Counted from the first letter of the stretch, positions 1 to 8,584 are shown. The stretch: DNA of 33,438 nt from Bacteroidota bacterium (GCA_012522045.1 JAAYLC010000179.1:1-33438), one strand, 5' to 3'. Notes: generated by a model not told the origin, from the letters alone. A program made the numbers and translations.

Positions 1-1
1 G

Positions 2-61
2 GATTATGCGGATGAAAAAGGATTATTGGATGATATTGTAGTATTCCAATATTATGGTTGA
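2..61 (+). CDS. C-terminal end of an unidentified protein (partial)
   Basis: An open frame enters from the left edge and stops at TGA 59-61, giving a 19-residue tail that ends in VVFQYYG. It is acidic in the middle (DEKGLLDD) and reads like real coding sequence, but it is too short to assign to a family. It converges on mlaF, which runs on the opposite strand. The other two plus-strand frames have stops within the first 45 bases (13-15 and 31-33 in one, 39-41 in the other), which supports this frame. Function unknown. Confidence 0.45.
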   Translation, partial: DYADEKGLLDDIVVFQYYG

Positions 62-180
62 ATCGGGATAGGAAAGTTTATTTAAATTTGGACAAGGAAC
101 GCGATGCAATCGCGCACCAGCGAGGGGAGATTTTTATAACTCCCGTTTGATTGAGCTGAAAAACCGGGGAACCGAAATAG
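61..180. other. Hairpin-rich intergenic gap
   Basis: This gap lies between two convergent genes. It holds a 6-bp stem with a 3-nt loop (CGCGAT/ATCGCG near 100-114) and a second dyad, GGGAG/CTCCC, around 125-145. It looks more GC-rich than neighbouring gaps. Neither dyad has a U-tract, so they are not classical intrinsic terminators. Two frames stay open across parts of it, but without a start codon. Confidence 0.35.
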
Positions 181-945
181 TTACATTTCTTTCAGTTGGA
201 CTTCTCTGATTTTTTTAAATAAATCTGAAGAATATACAAAGTCAATCACATCTTCATTATCGGTTTTAAAAATTCTATCATTGGAACCTTCCCAAACCAA
301 TTTTCCGTTTTTTAACAACACGATTTTTTCTCCGATTTCCATAACAGAATTCATATCGTGCGTAACAACAACCGTAGTCATGTTGTATTCATGAGTAATT
401 TCCTGAATTAAATTATCAATCAGGGTTGCTGTTTTGGGGTCAAGTCCGGAGTTTGGTTCATCGCAGAATAAATACTTGGGACGATTTACAATAGCGCGTG
501 CAATAGAGACCCGTTTCTGCATTCCTCCCGATATTTCAGAAGGAAATTTCTTGTTTACATTTTCTAAATTAACGCGTTTTAAAACCTCATTAACCCTTTC
601 CAAGCGTTCAGCTTTTCTTTGTTTAGTGAACATACGAAGCGGAAACATAACATTGTCCTCGATATTCATGGAGTCAAACAAGGCGCCTCCCTGAAAGAGC
701 ATCCCGATTTCCTCTCTGAGTTTTCTCTTTTCATCGTCATCCATTTCATGAATCGCGCGATCCCCATAATAAATCTCACCTTTTTCCGGCGTAAAGAGCC
801 CGATAAGACACTTTAACAATACGGTTTTTCCGCTACCGCTTTGTCCGAGAATTAGATTGGTTTTTCCTTGATCAAATTCGGTAGTAATTCCTTTTAAGAC
901 TTGTTCAGACTCAAAGCTTTTATGTACGTCTATAACTTTAATCAT
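181..945 (-). CDS. mlaF: MlaF-like ABC transporter ATP-binding protein (phospholipid transport)
   Basis: ATPase of the MlaE/MlaF (MCE-type) ABC system, which moves phospholipid between the outer and inner membrane leaflets; it acts at the cytoplasmic face of the inner membrane. The 254 residues carry Walker A GQSGSGKT (34-41), Q-loop Gln85, signature ISGGMQKR (138-145), Walker B ending CDEP (about 158-164) and H-loop His196. An upstream in-frame extension is possible, but ATG at 945 is preferred: it starts MIKVIDVHKSF, as the family does, and overlaps the mlaE stop (TGATG), which implies translational coupling. No MCE-domain mlaD gene is visible next to it. The subfamily call rests on the pairing with the MlaE permease. 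Confidence 0.9.
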   Translation of the reverse strand: MIKVIDVHKSFESEQVLKGITTEFDQGKTNLILGQSGSGKTVLLKCLIGLFTPEKGEIYYGDRAIHEMDDDEKRKLREEIGMLFQGGALFDSMNIEDNVMFPLRMFTKQRKAERLERVNEVLKRVNLENVNKKFPSEISGGMQKRVSIARAIVNRPKYLFCDEPNSGLDPKTATLIDNLIQEITHEYNMTTVVVTHDMNSVMEIGEKIVLLKNGKLVWEGSNDRIFKTDNEDVIDFVYSSDLFKKIREVQLKEM

Positions 946-1682
946 CAGCTTAGCAATAATTGGGTTATGATATAATTTGCAAGAATAATGAGCACGCTTG
1001 TCCACACAAAAGAATTGGTACTTGCGCGACCCACTTCAAGTGCACCTCCTTGCATATAATATCCCTGCCACGAAGGAACGGTGGCGAGAATCAAAGCGAA
1101 AATAAAGGTTTTAAAAAATGCGTAAAACAAGTGATATGGAATGAAGTCGTCTTGCAATCCTTGAATAAATGCTTCTGATGATGCAAATCCGCCGTAAACA
1201 CCTGCCAAATATCCACCAAACACGCCGAGGAACATAGAGATTGCAATGACAAACGGATAGAGCAAAAGCGCTATGATTTTTGGAAAAACCAAATAATTTA
1301 AAGAATTGATTCCCATAACTTCTAACGCATCTATTTGTTCGGTAACCCGCATTGAACCAATGCTGGAAGTAATAAACGAGCCTACTTTTCCTGCCATGAT
1401 GATGGAGATAAATGTGGGTGCAAATTCCAGAATTACAGATTGTCGGGTTGCAAACCCGATAAGACTCGAGGGAATTAACGGATTGTCCATATTTAATGCT
1501 GTTTGAATAGAAACAACAGCGCCGACAAAAAGCGATACAAATGAAACAATCCCCAACGAGCCGATAATGAGGTCGTCAATTTCTTTAAAAATCAATTGAC
1601 GCAATACGAACGGTTTGGTAAAACTTGCAAAAACCTTTCGCATCATTATAAAATATGATCCAATGTCATGAAGATATTTCAT
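945..1682 (-). CDS. mlaE: MlaE-family ABC transporter permease
   Basis: Inner-membrane permease subunit of the phospholipid ABC transporter, 245 residues, the usual length. It has several hydrophobic segments (about 40-65, 85-105, 135-165, 190-210 and 225-243). The family signature is present as EQIDALEVMGINSLNYLVFP at about 115-134. It is translationally coupled to mlaF through a one-base TGATG overlap. The next gene upstream, the phosphatase, is on the same strand 92 bp away with no terminator visible between them, so read-through from the lipid/glycosyl cluster is possible. Family identity is firm; the direction and substrate of transport cannot be read from sequence. Confidence 0.92.
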   Translation of the reverse strand: MKYLHDIGSYFIMMRKVFASFTKPFVLRQLIFKEIDDLIIGSLGIVSFVSLFVGAVVSIQTALNMDNPLIPSSLIGFATRQSVILEFAPTFISIIMAGKVGSFITSSIGSMRVTEQIDALEVMGINSLNYLVFPKIIALLLYPFVIAISMFLGVFGGYLAGVYGGFASSEAFIQGLQDDFIPYHLFYAFFKTFIFALILATVPSWQGYYMQGGALEVGRASTNSFVWTSVLIILANYIITQLLLS

Positions 1683-1774
1683 ATGTCGGTTTTGAAGTGG
1701 CTAAAATTACAAAATAAACGCACCTAATCTTCTAAAATATATGGAATTGGCAGCTTTTAAAATTTGTTTATGAT

Positions 1775-2863
1775 TTATGGAGCCAACAATTGCATCATTT
1801 TATGATAGATTTCATTGTTTTCATAGATGCCTCCAAAAAGTTCTGCGCCGGGACCGATGGCAAACACCGGAACCATTGTGGCAGAATGTCCCGTGGTTGA
1901 AAAAACGGGATTTAAATCGTTATAATTATCATTGCCTGCTAAGGTGAATCCGCCCGTTTCGTGATCGGCAGTGACAATTACTAAAGTTTCACCATTTTGT
2001 TCTGCGAAATCCAAGGCAACACCAACCGCTTCATCAAAGTCTAATAATTCAAGAATTAAATAAGGAGCGTCATTCGCATGACCACCCCAATCAATTTGAC
2101 TGCCTTCTACCACCAAAAAAAATCCGTCTTTGTTTCGTGATAATTTATCAAGTGCCAGTTGAGTAGCTCTCGGAAGAAAATCTCCGCGACCTTCTTGCAT
2201 TTTCGGCATACCATCTTCCGCCAGAAGAATGAGTTCTTTTTCTGAGGAAGTTTCTGAAGGGAGAAAGTCGGTAATTATTTTATATCCGGCAGTTGCAGAT
2301 TCATCCAAAAGATTACGACCATCTTCGCGATTGGTAAAAAATTTTAATCCGCCTCCGGCAAAGAAATCAATTCCGGAATAAGGGATAAATTCTGTAATAT
2401 CTTCATACATATTTCGGTGTTTTACGTGAGCGTAAAAAGAAGCAGGAGTTGCATGCTGAATGGAAGAAGTTGCAATAATTCCCGTACTGTAATTTCGTTG
2501 AATCAAATGTTCCATTATTGTAGGAACGGGAGTAGAATCCACAGCAACTCCAATGGCATTGTTATAGGTTTTGACACCGGTAGAAAACACTGTGGCACCG
2601 GCTGCTGAATCTGTAATTAAATCGGATGCCGAAGATGTCTTACTCAATCCGATGGTTGTAAATCTGTCGAAATTCGGGTTTCCTTCTCTTTTATAAAAAT
2701 ATGCTGAAGAAACTTGACTTAGACCCATGCCGTCACCAATAAGAAGGATGATGTTTTTGGGTTTGTTGGGGGTTGTAAATTCGGTTGCTTTTTGTGAGGA
2801 ACCGCAAGAATAAAAGAAAGTAGATGCAAATACCAGAAAAAGTATTTTTACAAGATGTTTCAT
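1775..2863 (-). CDS. Alkaline phosphatase, lipoprotein form
   Basis: Metal-dependent phosphomonoesterase of the alkaline phosphatase family (PF00245 type), predicted to be lipid-anchored on the periplasmic side. From ATG 2863 it has 362 residues: a signal peptide, then Cys20 in FFYSCGSS. The nucleophile is Ser86 in TDSAAGAT. Metal-site motifs are GDGMG (43-47), HATP (137-140), EGSQIDWGGH (253-262), TADHE (298-302) and GHS near His326. An in-frame ATG at 2896, two bases after the glycosyltransferase stop, would add 11 residues. The internal ATG is preferred because it has an A-rich upstream stretch and gives a normal signal peptide. Substrate unknown; it could act on a phosphorylated lipid or sugar made by its neighbours (inference). 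Confidence 0.88.
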   Translation of the reverse strand: MKHLVKILFLVFASTFFYSCGSSQKATEFTTPNKPKNIILLIGDGMGLSQVSSAYFYKREGNPNFDRFTTIGLSKTSSASDLITDSAAGATVFSTGVKTYNNAIGVAVDSTPVPTIMEHLIQRNYSTGIIATSSIQHATPASFYAHVKHRNMYEDITEFIPYSGIDFFAGGGLKFFTNREDGRNLLDESATAGYKIITDFLPSETSSEKELILLAEDGMPKMQEGRGDFLPRATQLALDKLSRNKDGFFLVVEGSQIDWGGHANDAPYLILELLDFDEAVGVALDFAEQNGETLVIVTADHETGGFTLAGNDNYNDLNPVFSTTGHSATMVPVFAIGPGAELFGGIYENNEIYHKMMQLLAP

Positions 2864-2898
2864 TTTCAATTTTTTCAGTAAAAATAAGGATTTCATAG

Positions 2899-3768
2899 CT
2901 ACAAATCAGTTTGCTTTTTAAAAAACAATTTTGTCAAAATTCCTTTTTTTCTATAATCGCGAATAAATTTTCCTTCTTCTTCGGATACTAAAAATTCTTT
3001 TTGTTCTTTTTTGGCACGACAGTATCCTTTAAGTGTATCAAATAAAAAAATGCTGCTTTTTTTCCTGAAAGCGAGTTTTGCTGCAGCAATACCTGTCAAT
3101 AAAAATCCGTAGCGCATACGATAAAACGCTTCTCCTTGTTTAAAACGCGATTTTTTAGTGTAAGAAGCTCCGGTAGGTTTTAGATGTTTTACGTGCACGG
3201 TCTTGTCTGTTGCAATTTCCCAACCGTGGTAGCGCGCCAAAAGTTCGTCTGCGGTATCCCAACCAATGGCTTTTTTTAAACCGCCTATTTGATTGAAACA
3301 AGCTTTTCGATACAGTTTAATCGGACCGCGGACTTTGTCTTTTTCGGAAATTGCTTCAAATTCCCATGCGTCTCCTTTTTTAATATATAAAAGTCCGCTC
3401 GCCATTCCAATTTTAGGATTGTTTATAAACAGATTCGTTATTTTTTCAAAATAATCAGGAGGTAAGATGAGGTCAGCATCAAATTTTCCAATTAAATCAT
3501 ACTCTTTTTTCAGCTGATTGAAACCTGCATAAAAAGCTTTCACTACTTTACTCCCGGGTTCGTGAACAGCAGTGGAATGATGTTTAATGACTTGAATAAA
3601 TGAATATTGCTTTGAGAATTGATTGGCAATTTCATAAGTGTTATCCGTTGAGTTGTCATCCACTACAATAATTTCGTTAGGAATACGTGTTTGCGCACAA
3701 ACTGAATTTAACATTTGCCGGAGATGATTTGCTTCATTGTGGGCAGGTATGATAAGGGCTGTTTTCAT
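2899..3768 (-). CDS. Family 2 glycosyltransferase
   Basis: GT-A fold glycosyltransferase (GT2), 289 residues, transferring a nucleotide-activated sugar to an unknown acceptor. It starts MKTALIIPAHNEA, typical of the family, then VVDDNSTDNT (35-44) for nucleotide binding and a DxD motif, DAD (97-99), for the metal. A WDTADELLARYHG segment in the second half fits the acceptor/base region. No clear membrane anchor. The frame is open further upstream inside the methyltransferase, but ATG at 3768 is preferred because it gives the canonical N-terminus and an ATGA overlap with the methyltransferase stop (3765-3768). It is therefore co-translated with the methyltransferase, suggesting that both act on one product. 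Confidence 0.87.
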   Translation of the reverse strand: MKTALIIPAHNEANHLRQMLNSVCAQTRIPNEIIVVDDNSTDNTYEIANQFSKQYSFIQVIKHHSTAVHEPGSKVVKAFYAGFNQLKKEYDLIGKFDADLILPPDYFEKITNLFINNPKIGMASGLLYIKKGDAWEFEAISEKDKVRGPIKLYRKACFNQIGGLKKAIGWDTADELLARYHGWEIATDKTVHVKHLKPTGASYTKKSRFKQGEAFYRMRYGFLLTGIAAAKLAFRKKSSIFLFDTLKGYCRAKKEQKEFLVSEEEGKFIRDYRKKGILTKLFFKKQTDL

Positions 3769-4286
3769 ACAATCCGTTCTGCATAAACAAGATAATATCG
3801 GGGAGTGAATAAACGCAGCAAGGGTCGGAAACCGATTTTTTTTACCGGATTGGTAAATTTCTCGCGGGCGATAATTTTCCAGCCTGATTTTTCTAAAAGC
3901 CAATCAAATTGCCAATCTTCAAATTCGTGATAGTGTCTGTCCCACTTATCGGTTTTGCTTTTGTATGCCGATGAAAACCACAATCGCAACGGAATCGATA
4001 CTACCAGTTTATTTGCTTTAATGTCTTTGAGTAAAGGAAAAGGAGAGACAAGATGTTCCAAAATTTCAAATGCTGTGACCACTTCATAAGTTGTAGTTTT
4101 TACAACAGAAGTGTCTAAATCGAGATCTTGTCCGTCCGTGTTGGTTACGTTATAGCCTTCTTTTTTTAATATTTCGGAAAAAGGATTGGCGACACCCAAA
4201 TCTAAAATGCGTTCTTCTTTTGTGATGAATTTCGAGACAAATTTCAGAGTATTTCGGTAGCGTTTTTTTGGGAAATATTTATACAT
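3765..4286 (-). CDS. Small class I SAM-dependent methyltransferase
   Basis: A 173-residue protein with a Rossmann-type methyltransferase core: motif I at ILDLGVANPF (27-36), an acidic residue after the second strand (Asp51), and the post-motif block AFEILEHLVSP (72-82), typical of Methyltransf_11/23 proteins. Motif I is degenerate (DLGVANP in place of DxGxGxG), so SAM binding is probable rather than certain. It is short for the class and has little sequence left for a substrate domain. It lies 41 bp downstream of the KAS III-like gene and overlaps the glycosyltransferase by 4 bp. Substrate unknown; a lipid or glycolipid intermediate is an inference from context. Confidence 0.75.
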   Translation of the reverse strand: MYKYFPKKRYRNTLKFVSKFITKEERILDLGVANPFSEILKKEGYNVTNTDGQDLDLDTSVVKTTTYEVVTAFEILEHLVSPFPLLKDIKANKLVVSIPLRLWFSSAYKSKTDKWDRHYHEFEDWQFDWLLEKSGWKIIAREKFTNPVKKIGFRPLLRLFTPRYYLVYAERIV

Positions 4287-4327
4287 ATTCGATGAAAGAC
4301 TGATGTTTTAGCGGTTAGATTTGCGCT

Positions 4328-5386
4328 TTATAGCTGATAAACAAATGCGTTGATGTTCATTCCGGCACCAACACTGGCAAAAATAACTACATCTCCGGTT
4401 TTCAACGTGTGTTCTGTGTACGTCTTTTTCCTAACCAAGTCTAACAGGGTCGGAATGGTAGCTACACTACTGTTTCCTAATTTTTCAATGCTCATCGGCA
4501 TAATGTCATTTGGCGGATTTAATCCGTACAGTTTATAAAATCTTTTTAAGATAGCTTCATCCATTTTTTCATTTGCCTGATGTAGAAATATCTTTTTTAT
4601 ATCGTGGATTGAATGCCCGGATTTTTCCAAACAGATTTTCATTGCATTCGGAACGTTGTTTAATGCAAATTCATAGATTTTTCGCCCGTACATTTTGATG
4701 TACTTGCGCGAATCTTTTTTTTCCGCATTATTACTCTCACCAAAATAGATGAAATGAGATTCGTCCATCGCATAAGTCGCACTGTAATGAGAAAGAATTC
4801 CGCCGTCTTCTGTGGTTGCTTCAATAATTGTCGCTCCTGCACCGTCACTGTAAATCATTGAGTCGCGATCGTGCGGATCTACTACTCTTGAAAGTGTTTC
4901 AGAACCGATTACCAAACATCTCTTGGCTATGTTGGCTTTTATAAATGCATATCCTTGAATCATGCCTTCTATCCAACCCGGACAACCGAAAATAAGATCA
5001 TAAGCCACACATTCCGGATTCTGAATTTTTAATGTATGCTTCACTCGGGTCGCAATGCTTGGAACCGTATCGCTTTGGGAACTTCCGGAATAAACATCGC
5101 CGTAATTGTGAGCGACAATTATGTAATCTAATGTTTCTTTGTCTATTTTGGCATCTTCAATGGCTTTATCCGCGGCAAGCGATGCGATGTCTGAATTGTT
5201 TTGTTCCGGACCGATGTAACGCCGCTCTTCAATCCCGGTAATGGCTTTAAACTTTTTTATAATCGTCTGATTGTCCTGATCATAGCGAACTCCGTCTTCA
5301 TGGTAAAATTCATGCTTGTCAAAACTCTCATTCGTCGTTATTTGCTGAGGAATATAACTCCCGACACCGATAATTTTTACGTTCAT
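4328..5386 (-). CDS. Beta-ketoacyl-ACP synthase III (FabH-like)
   Basis: Thiolase-fold condensing enzyme of the KAS III family, 352 residues. The Cys-His-Asn triad is intact: Cys135 in LIFGCPGW, His269 in IFLHQANEK, and Asn305 in EKLGNSSVAT. The C-terminus has the family GDVVIFASVGAGM block. It is longer than housekeeping FabH (about 320 residues), with an insertion near residues 24-45, and sits beside a methyltransferase and glycosyltransferase instead of the plsX/rpmF genes usual for fabH. It may therefore be a specialised acyl-condensing enzyme rather than the main fatty-acid initiator. It is the first gene of a minus-strand run that begins just past a strong terminator. The family is firm; the exact acyl substrates are not. 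Confidence 0.85.
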   Translation of the reverse strand: MNVKIIGVGSYIPQQITTNESFDKHEFYHEDGVRYDQDNQTIIKKFKAITGIEERRYIGPEQNNSDIASLAADKAIEDAKIDKETLDYIIVAHNYGDVYSGSSQSDTVPSIATRVKHTLKIQNPECVAYDLIFGCPGWIEGMIQGYAFIKANIAKRCLVIGSETLSRVVDPHDRDSMIYSDGAGATIIEATTEDGGILSHYSATYAMDESHFIYFGESNNAEKKDSRKYIKMYGRKIYEFALNNVPNAMKICLEKSGHSIHDIKKIFLHQANEKMDEAILKRFYKLYGLNPPNDIMPMSIEKLGNSSVATIPTLLDLVRKKTYTEHTLKTGDVVIFASVGAGMNINAFVYQL

Positions 5387-5475
5387 AAGTAATTTTTTTT
5401 AAAATTAATCATTATTTCTAGTTATAGAGGTTTCTAAAAGATAAACTCTTATGAAATAAATCTCGATTAAATAAA

Positions 5476-5513
5476 AAAAGACTTTGTCATATAAAAATAC
5501 AACAAAGTCTTTT
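5476..5513. terminator. Bidirectional intrinsic terminator after gcvP
   Basis: A perfect 12-bp inverted repeat, AAAAGACTTTGT (5476-5487) and ACAAAGTCTTTT (5502-5513), encloses a 14-nt loop. Read on the minus strand it follows the gcvP stop and ends in a run of U. It separates gcvP from the KAS III-like gene. Confidence 0.85.
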
Positions 5514-5539
5514 GGTTTCTTCATGCTTATTTTTTTTGC

Positions 5540-8389
5540 TTATGCGTCCATATAAGCTTCAATCGGATCGCAAGTACAAATAAGATTTCTGTCTCCATAT
5601 GCATCGTCCACACGTCTAACTGATGGCCAGAATTTATTTTCCGACAAATATTCCAACGGGAAAGCGGCTTCTTGTCGCGTATACGGATACTCCCATTTAT
5701 CGGCAGTAACCATCGACAACGTGTGCGGTGCATTTTTAAGCGGAATGTTTGTCTCGCCTTTTACTGTATTTTTAATTTCATTTCGAATGGCAATCATCGC
5801 ATCACAGAATTGATCCAATGCTTGTTTGCTTTCACTTTCTGTCGGTTCTATCATCAGCGTTCCGGCAACCGGGAAAGAAACTGTCGGGGCGTGGAATCCA
5901 TAATCCATAAGACGTTTTGCAATATCCGAAACTTCAATTCCTTTGTCCTTAAACGGTCGGCAATCGATAATCATCTCGTGGGCGGCACGTCCGCGTTCTC
6001 CGGTATATAATACTTCGTAATGTCCTTTCAGTCGTTCCTTGATGTAGTTGGCATTTAAAATTGCGTGTTGCGTTGCTTTTTTCAATCCGTTTACGCCTAA
6101 CATACAGATGTATCCGTAAGAAATCAAACACACCAAAGCACTTCCGAAAGGAGCAGAAGAAATAGCCGTGATGGCTTCAGAACCGCCGGTAGGAATTACT
6201 GGATTTCCGGGTAAAAACGGAACCAATTGTTCGGCAACACAAATCGGACCTACGCCGGGACCGCCACCACCATGAGGAATTGCAAATGTTTTGTGAAGGT
6301 TTAAGTGACAAACATCTGCACCGATAGCGCCCGGATGTGTCAACCCTACCTGAGCGTTCATATTGGCACCATCCATATATACCTGACCTCCATTCTCGTG
6401 AATAATACTTGTAATTTCTTTTATAGATGCTTCATAAACTCCGTGAGTAGAAGGATACGTAATCATGATGCACGACAAGTTGTCTTTGTGTTTAACTGCT
6501 TTTTCTCTCAAGTCATCCACATCAATGTTTCCTTCTTCAGTAGATTTTACAACAACTACTTTCATACCTGCCATAACGGCACTTGCAGGGTTGGTTCCGT
6601 GTGCCGATGCCGGAATCAAACAAATGTTTCTGTGATGGTCGCCACGAGATTCGTGATAAGCACGTATAACCATCAAGCCTGCAAATTCGCCCTGAGCTCC
6701 ACTATTCGGTTGCAATGAAGTCGCAGCAAAACCGGTGATTTCACTCAATTGTTTTTCTAATTTTCTCAATACCGTATGGTATCCTTCTGCTTGTTCTACA
6801 GGGACAAACGGATGAATATTTCCCCACATCGGATTGCTGAGCGGAAGCATTTCTGCGGCAGCATTTAATTTCATCGTACACGAACCGAGTGAAATCATGG
6901 AGTGATTCAAAGACAAGTCTTTGCGTTCCAGTTTTTTGATGTAGCGCATCAATTCTGTTTCACTGTGATAGCTGTTGAAAACTTCCTGTTCCATAAACGC
7001 TGTTTGTCGCGCGACATTTTCAGGAAGAGCATCAGATTCAGTTAGTTCCGTAATTTTACTGAAATCAGATTTAATTGTTTCGGCAAAAATTGAAAGGATT
7101 TTATTTAAATCTTTTATCGTAGTGGCTTCATTGAGTGAAATGGAAACGGTTTCGTTATCGGGATAATAAAAATTCACTTCTTTCGCTTCTGCAAAAAATT
7201 TGATTTTTGTTGCATCGGTTTTAATTACAATGGTGTCAAAAAACACTTTGTTTACTTGTTCAAAGCCTAATTCTTGAAGCTTGTCGGCTAAAGTTATCGC
7301 ACTTCGATGAACTTTCTGAGCGATGTATTTCAATCCTTTTGGACCGTGATACACTGCATACATGCTTGCCATAACTGCCAGTAAAACTTGAGCAGTACAA
7401 ATGTTGGATGTCGCTCTGTCTCGTTTAATGTGTTGTTCACGAGTTTGTAGTGCCATCCGCAAAGCACGATTTCCGTCCGTATCCTTAGAAACGCCGATAA
7501 TTCTTCCGGGAATGTTTCTTTTGTATTCGTCTTTGGTAGCAAAATAAGCGGCGTGAGGTCCTCCATAGCCTAAAGGAATTCCAAATCGTTGGGTAGTACC
7601 GACCACCACATCAACTCCAAAATGCCCCGGTGCTTCCAAGAGTACCAAACTGAGAATATCAGCTGCTACAGCAACTTTAATTCCGGCATTGTTGGATTTT
7701 TGAACAAATTCTTTATAGTCAAAAACTTCACCGGTTTTTCCGGGATATTGTAACAAGACTCCGAAATAATCTTCAGCAAAATCAAATTCTTCATGATTTC
7801 CGATGACCAATTCCACACCAATAGGAGTAGCACGTGTTTGCAGTACTGCTAAGGTTTGTGGAAGGACTTGTTCGGAAACAAAGAATTTTCGAGCATCGTT
7901 TTTCTTTTTATCGCGATCTCTCACTGCCAAAAGTAAGGACATTGCCTCAGCAGCTGCTGTAGATTCGTCGAGAAGTGATGCATTCGCCAGTTCCATTCCG
8001 GTAAGTTCGGTGACTACCGTTTGGAAATTTAAAAGTGCTTCCAATCTCCCTTGTGATATTTCTGCTTGGTAGGGTGTGTAAGCAGTGTACCATCCCGGAT
8101 TTTCAAAAACATGACGTTGAACGGCAGGAGGGGTGATAGATTGGTGATATCCGAGACCGATATAGGATTTAAATTGTTTGTTTTTCGTGGACAATTCCAT
8201 GATGTGTTCCATAAATTCTTGCTCGCTCATCGCCGTGTCCAGCTTTAAAGCTTTTTTTAGCAAAATATCATCAGGAATGGTTTCGTAAATTAATTGATCC
8301 AATGAGTTAACGCCAATGGTTTTCAACATTTCAGGGAGCTCTGTTTCACGAGGTCCGATGTGTCTTAATGCAAAAGAATCCGTATTCAT
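5540..8389 (-). CDS. gcvP: Glycine dehydrogenase (decarboxylating), glycine cleavage P-protein
   Basis: Decarboxylates glycine and passes the aminomethyl group to the lipoyl arm of the H-protein, feeding one-carbon units to folate. The 949 residues match the length of the single-chain (fused alpha-beta) P-protein. The N-terminus FALRHIGP is characteristic. PLP is bound by Lys700 in LNLHKTFAIPHGGGGPG, with the Gly-rich loop following. Other family blocks include SLGSCTMKLN and ISSAPFGSA. gcvT and gcvH are not adjacent, as is common in Bacteroidota. It is transcribed alone, with its own promoter (8478-8485) and terminator (5476-5513). I looked for a glycine riboswitch in the roughly 85-nt leader and saw none. 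Confidence 0.98.
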   Translation of the reverse strand: MNTDSFALRHIGPRETELPEMLKTIGVNSLDQLIYETIPDDILLKKALKLDTAMSEQEFMEHIMELSTKNKQFKSYIGLGYHQSITPPAVQRHVFENPGWYTAYTPYQAEISQGRLEALLNFQTVVTELTGMELANASLLDESTAAAEAMSLLLAVRDRDKKKNDARKFFVSEQVLPQTLAVLQTRATPIGVELVIGNHEEFDFAEDYFGVLLQYPGKTGEVFDYKEFVQKSNNAGIKVAVAADILSLVLLEAPGHFGVDVVVGTTQRFGIPLGYGGPHAAYFATKDEYKRNIPGRIIGVSKDTDGNRALRMALQTREQHIKRDRATSNICTAQVLLAVMASMYAVYHGPKGLKYIAQKVHRSAITLADKLQELGFEQVNKVFFDTIVIKTDATKIKFFAEAKEVNFYYPDNETVSISLNEATTIKDLNKILSIFAETIKSDFSKITELTESDALPENVARQTAFMEQEVFNSYHSETELMRYIKKLERKDLSLNHSMISLGSCTMKLNAAAEMLPLSNPMWGNIHPFVPVEQAEGYHTVLRKLEKQLSEITGFAATSLQPNSGAQGEFAGLMVIRAYHESRGDHHRNICLIPASAHGTNPASAVMAGMKVVVVKSTEEGNIDVDDLREKAVKHKDNLSCIMITYPSTHGVYEASIKEITSIIHENGGQVYMDGANMNAQVGLTHPGAIGADVCHLNLHKTFAIPHGGGGPGVGPICVAEQLVPFLPGNPVIPTGGSEAITAISSAPFGSALVCLISYGYICMLGVNGLKKATQHAILNANYIKERLKGHYEVLYTGERGRAAHEMIIDCRPFKDKGIEVSDIAKRLMDYGFHAPTVSFPVAGTLMIEPTESESKQALDQFCDAMIAIRNEIKNTVKGETNIPLKNAPHTLSMVTADKWEYPYTRQEAAFPLEYLSENKFWPSVRRVDDAYGDRNLICTCDPIEAYMDA

Positions 8390-8477
8390 AGTGTTGTCGC
8401 TTATTGCGGAATTTTTTAAATAATAAGAAAAGTGTAAATAGCGATATCACACTAATTACACAGTTTTGTTTGTAGTG

Positions 8478-8485
8478 CAAAAGTA
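8478..8485 (-). promoter_or_regulatory. -7 promoter element for gcvP (TAnnTTTG)
   Basis: Minus-strand TACTTTTG, a perfect match to the Bacteroidota -7 consensus, followed by C as in other examples in this window. It lies 89 bp upstream of the gcvP start. No clear -33 TTG at standard spacing. Confidence 0.55.
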
Positions 8486-8584
8486 CTATTTTTTACTCGA
8501 TTTTTAAATGGAAACGCAAGGAGATAAATTCTTTTTTTTCAGAAACTTGTACGATTTTTTTTGTTTTTCGCTAATTTTGAATGA

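Noticed and set aside
3768-3903. N-terminal extension of the glycosyltransferase
   Set aside because: The extra 45 residues lie within the methyltransferase coding region and do not look like the family; the ATGA overlap start gives the canonical N-terminus.
6305-6718. 137-codon plus-strand frame inside gcvP
   Set aside because: Lies antisense to a well-conserved gcvP frame, is Cys/Asn/His-rich as expected of a shadow frame, and has no recognisable domain.
8390-8477. Glycine riboswitch in the gcvP leader
   Set aside because: The leader lacks the conserved glycine-aptamer core sequences, and only a weak 6-bp GTGTAA/TTACAC pairing was found.
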